DNA of 64,000 nt, taken from the NCBI GenBank assembly GCA_047495785.1, contig JBLDXI010000042.1:434001-498000 (forward strand), given 5' to 3'. The first letter of the stretch is position 1. Each line of letters begins with the position of its first letter. Below are positions 31,131-43,896 of this stretch, piece after piece. The DNA is from Lepidodermella squamata. Its lineage: Eukaryota > Gastrotricha. A program made the translations under genes and the position numbers. The notes beneath the pieces are model-generated. The model worked only from the letters and a program-made list of their open reading frames with translations. It was not told where the DNA came from and did not search any database.

Positions 31131-32229
31131 AATCCCACCGTTCTACGACGCATGTTTATACACAGTGTTCCCTTTAGGCCTTCGACTTAATTGTCAAATG
31201 AGGAAAGCCAAAATTAGTTATTGGTCAAGCCATTAACCTTAAAGACCATAAGCTCAAAAATTGCGCTCGCTCGCTGTGCTCGCTCGCGGTGGTTTCCCTT
31301 TGCTTAGTGCTTAATCCATCGATTCTTTTTATTTTTCATTTTTTTGAGCTACAAATTGATTGCTTGTTAACATTGATTTTTGATGGTCACCTAGCTCGAA
31401 ATGAAACAACTCAGGTGAAATTTAAACAAAGCGTTTGAGCGAAGCGAGGAAATTTTTCGAATTTGAGACTGAAAACGACGTATTACATCTTGAAAATGAG
31501 ACCCTCGCGGTTCTCCCAGAAATTTATTTTTTAGCTGTCGTTCTCAATTATTAAATTTCAATTATCATCTCGTGTGGTAATATCTGTAACGAGTCCAAAT
31601 AACAAGGGACATGGGTCAAAGATTAATTCTATCCTTTGTCGTTTCTTGATCAGAGGCTTTCATACAAAAACTCATAAATAGGCAACTCACGAGCTAAGCG
31701 AGCTTTAGCTGACGCTTTTTTTGGATTTATCAGTCTGAAAACCGAAAAAAATGCCTAGTTTCTTAGTGTGGATCTATTTTGCAAACAGCAGATTGAAGCA
31801 AAACTCGCTAAAATGTGGCCAAAATCACAATTTCTTACTTGTCACAGGTGTTTTCTTATTGGTCAAGCCCATTTTCTTAATTGTCAATTAATTGTCAAAT
31901 AGGTTAAGAGGGAACGCTGTTTATACAAATTACGATTTCTACAGTAAAATGAATTTTTACGATAGTGAATTGTGGAATGTTCAATCGATATACCTATATG
32001 ATTGAGGAATTCAGATAACGAAATATTTTTCAGGAAATTGGTGAAAATTAACAATTGGAAACGAATGGAGAACCCATAATAATTCTTATTCTGATCTTTA
32101 GCGAGAATCGTTAGTGGTAGCAGGTGAATATTCAACTCCTTCCCACCAAGTAAATAGTTTTACAGCCCATCTAACCTAATTCAATTAACCAAACTATAAT
32201 CGGAATTTACGGTGTTAGCTGTAAGCAGC
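31131..32229. other. Intergenic, repeat-derived
   Basis: Contains a GCTCGC-rich patch at 31264-31290 and a segment (32040-32200) resembling 29430-29590. No gene recognised. Confidence 0.4.
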
Positions 32230-32325
32230 AACCTTTAACCTCGAAAATAGTCATTACCAGTAGGGAGATTCTGTTGAGACTGAGAGAAATTATTTCGAAC
32301 CAAATACGCTCGAATCAGAAGCATC
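32230..32325 (+). pseudogene. Relic of the acidic-tail exon of the SH3BGR-like gene
   Basis: About 95 bases align with 35893-35985 at roughly 80% by eye (AACCTCGAAAATAGTC.., GGGAGATTCTGTTGAGACTG, ACCAAATACGCTCGAATC). A stop interrupts the copied frame. It is a short duplicated exon fragment. Confidence 0.65.
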
Positions 32326-32334
32326 AAGCATCAC

Positions 32335-32640
32335 GAGCGTAGCATATACCTCCATTCGTAATTCTGCTCACAGGCAGCTGCAAATTATTGCAAACGATGA
32401 TTTTGCATCGAGAAACACGCAGACGCTTACACGGTCTGCCATGTATCGCATCAGCAGTGGTTCGAGATTCTCACGTATGTTTTTCAGTGAGAATTCAGTA
32501 ATTTTCGAAGGAAACTGGAAAATAATTGCAGAAATAAATTCTGTGTTTCTGATTTCACTCATCAAAATGTCGAAAAAATATCCATTAATAGAAGAACCAA
32601 ATGTTTCATCAAGGCATAAGAAAACCATGACCATGAATTA
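32335..32640 (-). pseudogene. Degraded paralogue of the EGF-like gene
   Basis: Parallels 9980-10200: 'LLMRYMADR' before a GTAAGC donor matches 'LQMRYRADY', and the next exon has CCTGTGAGCAGAATTACGAATGG in place of the EGF start, with a deletion that destroys the cysteine frame. Confidence 0.6.
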
Positions 32641-32774
32641 TAAATTTGAAATAAAAAAATGACCTGATTTGTTTTTACTTTTCGAACCACTCGCTTATTA
32701 CAGCAAGTGGGGCCTGTGGTATTAACCGGCTTGGTCGGGATTCTGATATCTAACTTAAACTTAAAACCATGTTT

Positions 32775-32930
32775 CAGTGCGCGATGTAGGATTCTCAAAC
32801 TAGGTGGTATTTTCGGGCCCAATTTTTAATGACAAAGGGCCCCCCCTGTGGATTTTTTGGGGTTTTTCCACTTTGGCCTTGCGAACTGGGGGGTACGATA
32901 CCCTCCATTCTCCCCGTACTTCGCGCACTG
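32775..32930 (-). mobile_element. hAT-type MITE with perfect 8-bp target duplication
   Basis: 156 bp, termini CAGTGCGCGATGTA and TACTTCGCGCACTG. Flanked on both sides by CCATGTTT (32767-32774 and 32931-32938). CAG..CTG ends with an 8-bp duplication are the hallmark of hAT elements. It has no coding capacity, so it is non-autonomous. Confidence 0.85.
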
Positions 32931-32938
32931 CCATGTTT

Positions 32939-33759
32939 AAAGGTGGATTCATAGGGCCTGAGTCAAAATTCGAGATTAAAGAATTACGACAAACTTTCAG
33001 TGAATTACAGCTCATTTCATCAGTTTCGTGCCAATATGGGATAGATAGAGCCACATTTTAGCTATAAGTATATCGATTCAACCTTTTCAGTTCACAACCG
33101 TAAAATTGATTGTACAGAATGCAATAGAAATCGTAATTTGTATTTACATGCGTAGTAGAAGCGTGGGCTTGTTTTCAATTCACAGTTTCATTTTACAGCA
33201 GGCTTTGCATAAGCATCGTAGAATCGATCGATACGCTATAGGCGAAGTAATTACAGCGGCTTGAGAGGCTCTCGAAAGTTCCTTGCATTTCCCACAGTGT
33301 CTTTTCAGCTCAAGATCAAAAGCCAGTGTCATTTTACTCCTTACTGACCAAAGGATGGTCAGCTTATTTACCAAAGAGCTATATGCATTAAGGAACAGCA
33401 TAGTGAATTATCTCCCCTATCATCTCGAGTTCTCAGGTTCGATCAAATAACACGGTCGTGTTTTTAATAAAACTAACAGCTGTTCACGCAATAACCGCAA
33501 AAATATGCGCCATTTCGGTATGACTATGCCGCGTTGTAGTACTACGTTAACGAATTGATCCTCTTATTTACGATACCAGTGGCGTAGTTTTTATGAGACT
33601 CACGGCGTTCCTATCAAACTTAGCGGAGCTTACTCATACTCTCTCACTTTTCACTAATTCTCGCAGTGCTCTAAATATTTAATAATCTTTATTAATTTGG
33701 ATTTATCCTTGAATTTAGTACTTAATTTTAGCAACTAAAGTCTTTCATGGCTTAGAAAA
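32939..33759. other. Upstream region of the SH3BGR-like gene
   Basis: Includes one arm of the inverted duplication (33180-33390); otherwise nothing recognised. Confidence 0.4.
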
Positions 33760-36700
33760 ATGGTCATCCGAATATTTTCGTCTCGAGTACCGGGCAATAG
33801 CAGCGTGAGTACAACGGCCAATTTTTCGAAAATGTTTTCCTATTATTTTGTTGTGATCAGATTAGACATCAGCAGCGGCATTTATTTGACATTCTTCAGA
33901 CGAAGAAAATTGCCTACGATGAGATCGATATCACAGATCCGTGGAATGAAGAATGGAAGCTTTTTATGCTGGAAAACTGCCCTCCTGACCCGGGACGAAA
34001 CCGCCCGATTCCGCCGCAAATTTTCTCCGGAGATGCGTACTGCGGGGTAATTTTAATTTTTTGACATTTTTTAAACATAATTTCCCTTAATTTAACTTAA
34101 TTACGTAACTAAATACTAACGATTTCAAAGTAATTTCACGTAATTTCTGTTTTTTAATTAGGCTGTTAGCAAATTCGTGAAAAACTATTAACGAATAACG
34201 AATTTTAATTGTTCGATTTTGTTTTTTAATTTTTTTGTTATTTGTAAAGGTCTCCGCACAAACTCTGCATGAAATAAGTAGACAAGTTATGCGTTAAGTT
34301 TTTTGCTTCTCTCGAATGTTTTAAGAAAAACATAACGCATACGACCAATTCACAAACTCTGAATGCGTAAGCGTTATGTATTTTTGCAACGAGACCTGAT
34401 CGCTTAAAAAAGTCGTGTGATGAGCGGGGTTCGAACCCGAGCCTCCAATCGTCGAGGTCAGTCAATAACCAACCTCACCACAACGACGTTCGCAAACAGT
34501 GAGAAAATTTCTCCGGTTTTATTTGTGATACCATCACAACTCGGCGAACATTGAAGTTGAAAATTACAATTTTTTGACTAATTGAATAATTATCAAGAAC
34601 TCGATGGAAAATCAGAAAAAATTGAGAAAAATTGAGAAGATTTTTTTTAATTCCCTGTACCTTTTGAGGCCCTTTGGGATAACAAAATAAGAAATTATTG
34701 TTTGTGTAATCGGTGTTATGCCGATCTCACAAACAAGTCACCCGGGTTCGATCCCTGGTCAGAGCAAGCCTTTTTTAGGCGACACCGTCGTTCAGCAAAA
34801 ACTTAACGCTTATGCATGCAGAGTTTGTGAATAGGGTGCGTATGTGGTCGTATGTTTTTCGTCGTATGCGTAAGTGATTGGTCGTATGCGTAAGCAAAAA
34901 AAAAGATACGGAGTTTGTGCGGAGACCTTAAGCGTATGAAAAGTGTCTGACGTTTCCTGATTTACATGCTGCATTTTTTAATTTTTTTTCTGCTTCTAGG
35001 CTTATTGTTCCTTTTTTCATTCATTCATTCTCATTCTCATTTTTATTGCAAATTGTTTTTCAACAGTTAGCAAATAGTTAAGTTTAGTTTAGCAGAAAGT
35101 TGTTTCTTGGCGCCTCACCACAGAAGTCACGTAGTTTACCAATGAAGGCGAATTAAATTTTATATGTTTGCAAAAAGCACTGTGAGAGTTTTTGGTACCT
35201 GGTACCCCTCAAAACAATTAGGCGCATGCTCTGAGTAAGACAAATTATTTGATCGGAAATTTCGATAGTGTTCATGTAGATTTTTCAATAGCTTACGTAT
35301 AATAAAGTCTGTATGTTCGAGATAATTTTGTTTAGGACGATTAATTTTGTCTATTTTTCCAGAATTATGAAGACTTTGCGATAGCTTTGGAAAATGAGCA
35401 GCTGTGGACTTTCCTCCGCTTACATGCCCCAATCGACGATGAGATGGCACGATGGAAGGTATGAAGCTAATTCCAGCTGCTATCAGTCCTTTTATCTCAT
35501 CTTGTTTTTCTTTAGGCTTCCTGGAGGCATCGGAATGTCCCTTTGAAAAAGCCCGTGCCTGCACTGCAACCCTCAAAATCTGAAAATACTGACAGTCAAA
35601 GCAAGCCATTGGCCGTAAAATCGTTCAATGAACAGGAAAACCCTGATGGCTTCAAGAAGGCTGCAGCTAAAAGTTCTCCAGTTAAACAAATGGTTCAATC
35701 TCTGGAGAGTCAGCTGCCGAAAGATCCCGAGAAAATGCCTTATATCGACGATGTGATCTCGAAGCAGAAATTTTCGCCTGTCGAAGAGAAAACTATCAGC
35801 ATCTCACAGGCGATTCAACCTTCATTCCGTGATTCAAAGGACTCAGCTCCAGAACCTAAATCCAGGACAGAAGTCCAAATCACAGAGCCATGTCTTAACC
35901 TCGAGAATAGTCCATACCAGAAGGGAGAATCTGTTGGGACTGTGAAAACTGCTTTGGAACCAAATATGCCCGAATCCGACGAAATCATCCCTAATCCTGA
36001 GCCCGTTTCCTCGCCTCAGCCTCCCTTAGCGCCCATTGAGGACCTCTCAGTCGATGAAATGTGTGCTTCGCCACCTCCTGATTCGAAGGAACATTATGAA
36101 GAATTGTCTTTTAACCATCGGGAGAAGGCGGAATATTCAGCGCTATCGCCCACTCCCCCTATTGCCACACTAGATGATCTGGCTTTGGGTATGTCCCCGG
36201 AGCCCGTGGAGGATGTTACTGCGGCTTCGGTCGAAGATCAAGCTATCAATGATGGATTGGAAAAATTGCAGCTGGAGGATAAGGTCGAGATCGAGAATCT
36301 GCCTAAGGAAGATGGCTCTGATGCAGCTCAAATCAATGATCAAGTGGTAACCATTGAGGAACAAGAATCTGGCGCCCAGGTTGTTGATACGCCAATTCAA
36401 GCCGACTTGGTAGAAACCATTGGAGAAAAACTTGTGGGAATGAGACCACAGCCGATTGATGCGCGCCAAAACGAACCGGAAGAGCAGGAAGAAGAGCAAT
36501 TTTTCGAAGTTGCTGAAGAGAGAAGCCAGGTTATCGATGCAGCTGAGCCGAGAACCGATTTCTCTACAGATGAGATCACTGGAGTTCCTAATCTAGAGAC
36601 TAGGGAAATCCTAACGCAAGATGAATCGGCAAAAGCGGAGGCGAAACCATCAGAGTCCATTCTTCCCGTGGAGGCTCAATCCTTGGAAGAATCGGATACC

Positions 36701-39700
36701 TTTCATGAATCCCAAGAGACGATTCCAACCTCAGACGAAGCAATGAAGTTTGCCTCTGCAGTGCTAGAATCTAAAAGACCAGAGATGATTGGCCAAGATG
36801 AAGGTGCTGATACTTCACTGGAAGTTCCAATCCAAGCGTCGAGTATTACCCTTGCAGCCGCTGATGAAAGAATTCCAGAATCCATTCAGAAAGTTGACGA
36901 ATCACTAGAAGGTCCTGCTGGAGGCGAGGAAGACATTGTAGTGGTCGTGGAAGAAGTCAAGAGAGACCGTCTTTCAAAGGTTGAAACCACTACACTTGGG
37001 GTCATAGCTTCATCGGCAACGGATTCTGATGAAACAGCTGAGCAACCTGACGATCAAATTCAGACTGGATTACAGGCTTTGGAAGTGGACTTGAACCAAA
37101 CTTCTTCTGTAAATGAGGAAATCACTGCTGAAGCGATTTCCGAACAACCAGTATCGGGGGAGATCCTTGAGCAACATCTAAATGTTTCTTCGGAACAATC
37201 TCGAGAAATCGAGGGAGCTTTAGAAAGGCCCGAAAACCTTGATATCGATTCCTCGGAAATCAGAAAGGATGGCATACCTCAGACTGATTTGAATTCGACG
37301 GCCGCCATTGTTTCAGAAACGGATGATCAAATTGCGCTTAATGACATCAAGGCTGAAGAAGATATTGACATATCAGCTTCATCTGTTAAATTGGGTGACG
37401 ATAAATCTGAGCGACTGGAGCTAACTCAGCCTCGCCAGCTAGAAACCCTGATTAGCGAGAATGAAGCTACGGACGAGGAAAAGACAGTTAGCATGGGCAA
37501 ACCAATCACTTCTGGAGATTCCGAGAACTCAGTTCTGATTGATGAACAGGCCGTTGCTGAATCTATTGAAGAAATCATTCCATTACCGGTGACTGAACTT
37601 CGTAAAGCCGATAATACTCAATCAGCTCTGGATGATGAAGATTTGACCAGAGTCGAAAAATCCTCCTCAGAAAAAGCCGAAAGCATTGCGAGTGAAGAGT
37701 CATTTCACAGTGTTACAGGCGAGAAAGCTGAGGAGGGGCAGCTGAAGGAATTTGAAAAGATTCTCCAGCCTGCTTATCAAAATTTCGAATACGACAATGG
37801 CCAACCAACATCTGAAGCGATTGAATCTGATCCAATGCTTCAAGGTCCCCAAGATTCTGCGGATCAAGCTAAAATGGACGATCTTACAACATCTGCGCTA
37901 ATCGTGGCTCCCCCGATCGAGGACGGAAAATCAAAGGCAGAACTAGCTGATCAGTCAATAAGTGAAGCAGGAAATGAGAGCGCTACAGCCAAAGTAGCCG
38001 ATGAGATATTAGCAGAAAGTGACAGTCAATTTGATTCTGTGGTCCAACCGAGTAACTCTGAAACGCTGACTTTGGAGCAGAACCTGGACCCTGTTACCCC
38101 GACTGAGGTTGAAAGATCAGATGGAGGAAGTACAGCTGTTCCTGAAGCGATTCCTATCGAGACCTCTGAGGAAAGATCGGCCGGAGAGGAAGTTGTTGCT
38201 GAGCAGTTTATGAGGAAACTGGAGACGGCTAGCTCAATCACGAGCCCGATGAGTGATGTCTCTGTCACATCCTTGAACGACTCTAAATATGAAAAATCTC
38301 AAGCTGACCCTGAGGCTGGGGAGTCAAAGGGCCTGAATCCGGAGAATGTTGCCAATGTTCAGGACGAATCCGAAGCTGAAAAAGGTCCAGAACACGGTCT
38401 CAAAGCTGCCTTGGAGTCCGATACAGTTAAAGATGGAACTGAGGAAACTTCGCCGGAGCAAGATTCAGATAAAACACTAACCCCTGGGATTACCCCGAGT
38501 GCATCCGAAGATCATACAGAAGGTACCGGTGAAGTGCTGAATCCTGAGGCAATTGAAGACGAGATTGAAGCGAGGTCAAGCGATGTTATTCCAAACACGG
38601 AAGTCGCTGTCGAAACGGCAATGAAAAGCGAGGATTTCATAGATAACTTGGACCTAGTGATGAAGGATGAGGAGGTCATCCCAAAATCAACCATTGTCGA
38701 GTCTTTATCCGACCCTACGTCAATCACCGAACCTGATGAACAAAGCCAACTCGATCTTGATTCAACTAAGATGGAACCCGAGACCTTAGTTTCAACTACA
38801 AGCGGAAAAGTTTCCACATTAATACTCGAGAATGTGGAAGAATCAGTAAAGGAACCCTTGCAAGAAGATTCAGATCGCGATGACCTCGTCGATTCCCTGA
38901 CCCAAGAAACAGCCACAGAATTAGAAAGGGATATGGAGGATGACCCGGAGATCAGTGCAGCTGTGGTTGATACTCCTCAAGGGGAAACAGCGGCACAGGA
39001 TGAGCATTTACCTGAAAAGACGTTCGTTGGAGATGATATAGAGGATCATCGTTCGGCTACTTTTGATGAGCCCATATCGGCGGAAACCACGGAATCTTTC
39101 GTTGGAGTTCCAGCGAACGATGAAGGTCTGGGTTCAACACTTGAAGCTGGCGAAACGGATACAGATCTTCCAGAGCTGGATAACCAGCTTGGTAATGCCG
39201 AGGAGACTATTCAACCTGATATCAACGCTAGTCAAAGTGAAGAAGAGTTTATGGTGGATTCGGAAAGTCCCAAGCTAGCAGCCGAGGAACCAATGATAGA
39301 AGTCAGCAAAGGTCAAGTGAGCGAGACCGAATGGCTATCATCTCAAGCTAAAGCTTTGGAGGCTTCTGAATCTATTGACAAAGCTGATGACTCTGGGCTT
39401 ATTACATCAAATGAGGAAACCTCCGGACTATTCTCGGAAGAATCTGGCCTTTCGCAAGTTGAACCTCAATCTGAAGAAAAAGACTCAAGAAAAGCTGCCG
39501 CTGATGAAACCGATGATCAGCCGGAGGAACAATTCAAAGATCAAACTGAAACAGGCGTAGAGGCGTCGGAATTTGACCTAAACCCAAACCATGATTCTTC
39601 CTCGGAGCATTTCACAGTTGAGATAACTCCCGAGCTGCCAGTGTCGGAGGAAATCCATGTAGAGAGGCACGATCCTATCACAGAACGGACTGAGAAAATT

Positions 39701-42700
39701 GATGGAGCGCATGAAAGGCCTGACAACGTGGCTAGCGATCTTTCAGAAGTTGACTTGGTTGAAGCACCTCAGAAAAATTTGAATCCCACGGCTACGACCC
39801 TCCTAGAAGCCAATGAAGACGAGATTGTTGCTGAAGATTCCAACACTGTTAAAGATACGATCGAAGAGCAACCGGCTTCTTCTTCTGCTGTTGAGGAAAT
39901 CGGCATTTCAAGTCTGTCTTCTGAGAAATCTCAAACTGAAGCTTCAGAGTCTCCGATTTCTCATACTGGCAGAACCTCCGTCGAAGAGTCAGTTGGTATC
40001 CCGATCAAAACAGAAGTGATCTCTGTTGAGTTAACGGACGAGTCTGAGCTTCTTGATGTAGCCGAACTATCCCAGGAAATCCCTATCTCTGGAACGTCTA
40101 GTGAACAACGGAAAGATGATCAGAGCAATGACCATGAATCAGCTTCATCTGCGGAAAATCCCACTGACCTAACTGAAACAGGTAAAATATTTGTTTTATT
40201 ATAATAAACCAAAGTTATATATATTTTCTCTCAGATGTCACTGAGGCCATTTCTGCCGAAGAAATTATGGATCGAGCGGGAACGCAAGAGCTTATTGATG
40301 CGACGCTACCGGTTGTTGAAGCACATGTAAGGTTGGCAGAGGATACGCTTGAAGAGCAAACGGCCCAGTTGAGCTCAGATCATGAAAAAGACGCTGATAT
40401 AGCGGAACAGCTAGTAGGCGATATTCCCTCTGATCAATCCGGCCTTGCTATTGCCGAGGAGCTTGAAATGTCGCTTGAAGATGAACTGGGGACTGATTCA
40501 AAGGGTGACGTCACTCGTGGTGATGATACCAAAATGGAAGAAGATCTTGACCTATCTCTCGAAGAAAAAAGGGTCGAACCTAACGAAGGGCCAGTCGATA
40601 TAACCTCTTCTTTCGACAAGATGGAAGAAATTACCGGTCGAACTGAAGTTTCAGCTGAAATGGAACTAGCTGATAGTCATCAAGCTGCTGTAGATGCTGC
40701 AACTGAAGACACCACTTCTGCAACTCAGCTGAAAGAAGCGGATGTCTCAGATGAAACAATCATCCAAGAATTATCCGGTATACCTGAAGCTGATGCTGAT
40801 ATAGTTCATGAAGTAGACGAGGCCGCGCCGTCGTTGCTTGAAGTCTCATCAACAGCTGATGAGCCAACGGCCTTCACTTCTCTTAGCGAGGGTCCAAACC
40901 AAGGCAAATCTGCAGAAATAATTCAAACCGATGTGATTCCAACCACGCAGGATGATCCTTCTTCTGCAGTAGCAGAGATTCTCGGGGAAAATAAGTTTGA
41001 CGATGATGTTACCTCGAATCTCACAGATGCTAGCGAAAACGAACCGGTGGGAAATTCTCGATCAACCCATCAAGCTGAAGCTGAAGCGGAGGATGTCCAA
41101 ACCTCAAAAGGATCGGTTGATGATAGGCTCGAAGAGCAAACAGCAGAGTTGGACTTCGCTCACGAGGAAGAACGTGAGAAGGCCGAACAGCCGGTAGCTG
41201 AGCTTTCTTCTCATCAAGCTCCATCTCAAGAGAAGACTGATAACAACAAAGATCCTGTCGTTCCGACTTTGCCCGAGGATGATGCAATTGATGCTGGGCT
41301 GTCTGTTCCAGTCGATTTTGCTTCGGAGGGCGGTAGCAATCTTGATGCAGATACTAAAATTGAGGAAAATGTTGATTTATCTTTCGAAGAAATGATGGTT
41401 GAACGCCCTGGGCCAGTCGACGAAACCTCTTCTCACGGCAAGATGGATGAAGTTACTGGTCAAATTGAAGTTTCAGTTCAAGAAGAGCTAGCGGCTAGCA
41501 ATCAAACTGCCTTGGATGCTACAACTGAAGGAAACACTACTGGAACCTTGGTGAAAGAAGCTGCTGTCACAGATGAAGCAATAGTCCAAGAATTATCAGA
41601 TTCTTCTGTAGCTAAGGATGATACTGCTGCTGAAGTAGATGAGGCGGCGCGACCGTTGCTTGAAATCTCATCAACAGCTGAAAAACCTATTGAAGAACCA
41701 AGCTTAGGTGAATCTGCGGGAATAATTCCAACGGAAGTTCACGACATTCGAACTCCGCAAGAGGCTCCTGCCTCTACAACAGTGGAGATTCCAGCGGAAA
41801 ATTATTTCGCAGATGATGTTCCCCCAAATCCTACAGATGCCTGCGTAAACGAGCCGGTGGTAGAACCTCAATTAACCAGCCTGGTCGAAGCTCGAGAAGT
41901 GGAGGATGTCCTGCGCACTGAAGCTATCCGACCTCCAGAAATCAATCAAGAGATGAATATTTCTGAGCCCAAAGATTCTACCAAAGAGTCCTCAATTTCC
42001 GGATTTTCCGATCTCAGCGGAAATGCAATTCCTTCAGATTCTCAGGCAAAAATCAGCATTCAGTCGGAAAATGTTGAAGAAATCTCAATCACGGATGACC
42101 AACTGCCTGTAGATAACACGCAGCCGGTGATTGAAGAGCCAACCATCATTCAGTCTCAAGCAGTTCCTTTAGGGAATGACGATTGCACCCTGCCTCCTCG
42201 TTCAGTTGAAGTTGAAGACACAGTAGATATTCCAGAACAGCAATCGAGCCACGAGGATTCCCCCTTGGAGCTTGCAACAATCGATTCAGGAGAAATTGCA
42301 GAGCCCAAGAAGTCATCGGAAATTACTGGTCAAGAATCGTTCCCCGACAATTCCGGGAAAGAACTGGACAGTGATTCTGATTCTGATTCTGTTGAGAAGG
42401 TAGATCTTCAAGCTAAACAGGGAATATTGCCTCTCCTGCAAACATCATCTGATCTGGTTGTTGGCGGACCGACAAATGAATCCGACACACTCGATGCTGT
42501 GTTGTCTGAAATTACGACCAAAGAACAAGCAAAAGCGGGACCTGGAGAAGAATCAGAGACACTCGATGCCCCATCAAAATCTGAGGAGAATTTAAAAATC
42601 GAAGAAATGAAACCGGATGAGATCGGCCCGATGGGGGTAAAGGCTACGGATCTAGCCGCAGATGATAATGCCCCGAAATTTGATGCTGAAATCGGAGAGC

Positions 42701-43896
42701 TGAAGGTGGCGACTCAGGATCATCTCGACGAAACAGTCTCATCACCGAGTCGGGCAGAAATCAAAGCTGAAATCGCCGAGACTTATTCCGCCCCGATGGA
42801 AGAGAAGATGATGGAGGCTCCTCTTGAGAAAAGCGATGAAGTCGATGTCTCGAGCCTCGAACAACAAATACCTGCCGATTATTCAATCAATGAGCCTCAA
42901 ACAACTCCAAATGCTGCTCAAGACTCAGCCGAAATAATTCAAGAAGAACTGCCTATTGATGAGCCATTTGACTCTGCGGATATCCCGAATCCTGACGGAG
43001 CTCCACTAGAATTCTTCGACGATGAAGATGATCTACCTCAAGCTAGGGCAAGCTTCAGTGATGACTTCTTCGATCAACCCGATGAAAATCTTCAACCGAA
43101 CCCTGAACAATGGCAAGAGCCGGACAGTTCGACCACAACTGAGTTGGTATCAATGCAAGCGTTATCGCCATCAACAGACGGACCTCTTGATGGGGACGAG
43201 GATGGGGTCCCGGAGTCAGCTGGCGAGGATGATTATTCACGAGCTTCGGTAAGGGTCTTCGAAAGATCGGAGACGTCTTCCCCTGAAAAACTCGATGAAG
43301 CGGATCCGCAACCAGAAAAAGACGTTACAGCAGAGGCTGGTGAAGATATCGATCCTAAATCTCCTGGTCAAAGTGACGTTCCTAAGGGATTCGAGGATAA
43401 TTCGGGAACACCTGCCCTGGAAAAGGATGATTCGCCTAAAAATCTGAAAACCTATTCGATGGTTTTGAAACAGGCCAGTGGAATCCCGCGTCCAGCTTCC
43501 CCAATATCCCCGTCTATCCCGACCAGCCCGCCAATGCAATCAAGGCTGCCTAGTCACATTCCAATGCCAGCTTCAAGACCAATGTCTCCGGAATTAGGTC
43601 AAAAGGTTCCTCACATTCAAGCTGAACCTCAATTTCCTTCTGATTTTCGTGAGAAGGAGGTTGAGCGAACCTCGGAGAAGTTAGCCGAAAAAAGCCAGTC
43701 GAAGGTCCAGCTCGACGTACCTGGTCTGAAAGCTGATGATCCTGAAAAGAAGAGCCTCGCTAGCTCGAACGAGAGCGTTAATTCAGCCGATGCCTACTTC
43801 AGTGCTGCGGAGGAAGATGACTCGTCGAAGCCGTCAAGCAAGCCAAGTCAAATTCCAGTATTGAAACCTGATGCTAAGGACAGTGATAAAAAATGA
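33760..43896 (+). CDS. SH3BGR-like protein with giant acidic tail (2,884 aa)
   Basis: Five exons: 33760-33804, 33861-34046, 35363-35458, 35516-40181 and 40235-43896. All junctions are GT..AG and all phases agree. Exons 1-3 encode the thioredoxin-fold SH3-binding glutamic-acid-rich (SH3BGR/SH3BGRL) domain: start 'MVIRIFSSRVPGNSS', then 'QQRHLFDILQTKKIAYDEID', the Pro-rich 'RPIPPQIFSGDAYCG' (usual PLPPQIF) and 'YEDFAIALENEQLWTFL'. Residues ~110-2884 are Glu/Asp/Ser/Thr/Ala-rich, low complexity, with large internal duplications (for example 40560-41100 versus 41395-41900) and a Pro-rich, basic end ('SRLPSHIPMPASRPMSPELG'). Vertebrate SH3BGR has an acidic tail of under ~150 residues, so this length is extraordinary. 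Likely cytosolic scaffold; function inferred only for the head. Confidence 0.9.
34247..34929. mobile_element. 683-bp TIR element in intron 2 of the SH3BGR-like gene
   Basis: Ends AAGGTCTCCGCACAAACTC and its reverse complement match perfectly over 19 bases, with further nested inverted matches (ACAAACTCTG.., TTATGCGTTAAG..). It contains two oppositely oriented tRNA-like B-boxes (GGTTCGAACCC at ~34430, minus; GGTTCGATCCC at ~34736, plus). No protein. No certain target duplication. Confidence 0.8.

Larger units (their letters stand above)
30940..33390. repeat. Diverged inverted duplication, ~200-bp arms
   Basis: 30940-31130 resembles the reverse complement of 33180-33390 (shared AGTAAAATGACA, GAGAGCCTCTCAAG, GATGCTTATGCAAAGCCTG). 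Each arm has short peptide-like stretches, but no gene is clear. Confidence 0.5.

Noticed and set aside
31264-31290. CRISPR-like or regulatory GCTCGC array
   Set aside because: A short imperfect direct repeat without spacers, in a eukaryotic genome.
34425-34745. Two functional tRNA genes
   Set aside because: B-boxes are good, but acceptor and D stems do not pair properly and both lie inside a TIR element; they are better called tRNA-like repeat parts.
35160-35609. Minus-strand 149-codon frame over the start of exon 4
   Set aside because: Shadow of the SH3BGR-like gene; the plus-strand exon has splice signals and family similarity.
36170-39726. Several minus-strand frames inside the acidic-tail exon
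   Set aside because: Ser-rich complements of Glu/Asp codons; typical shadows.
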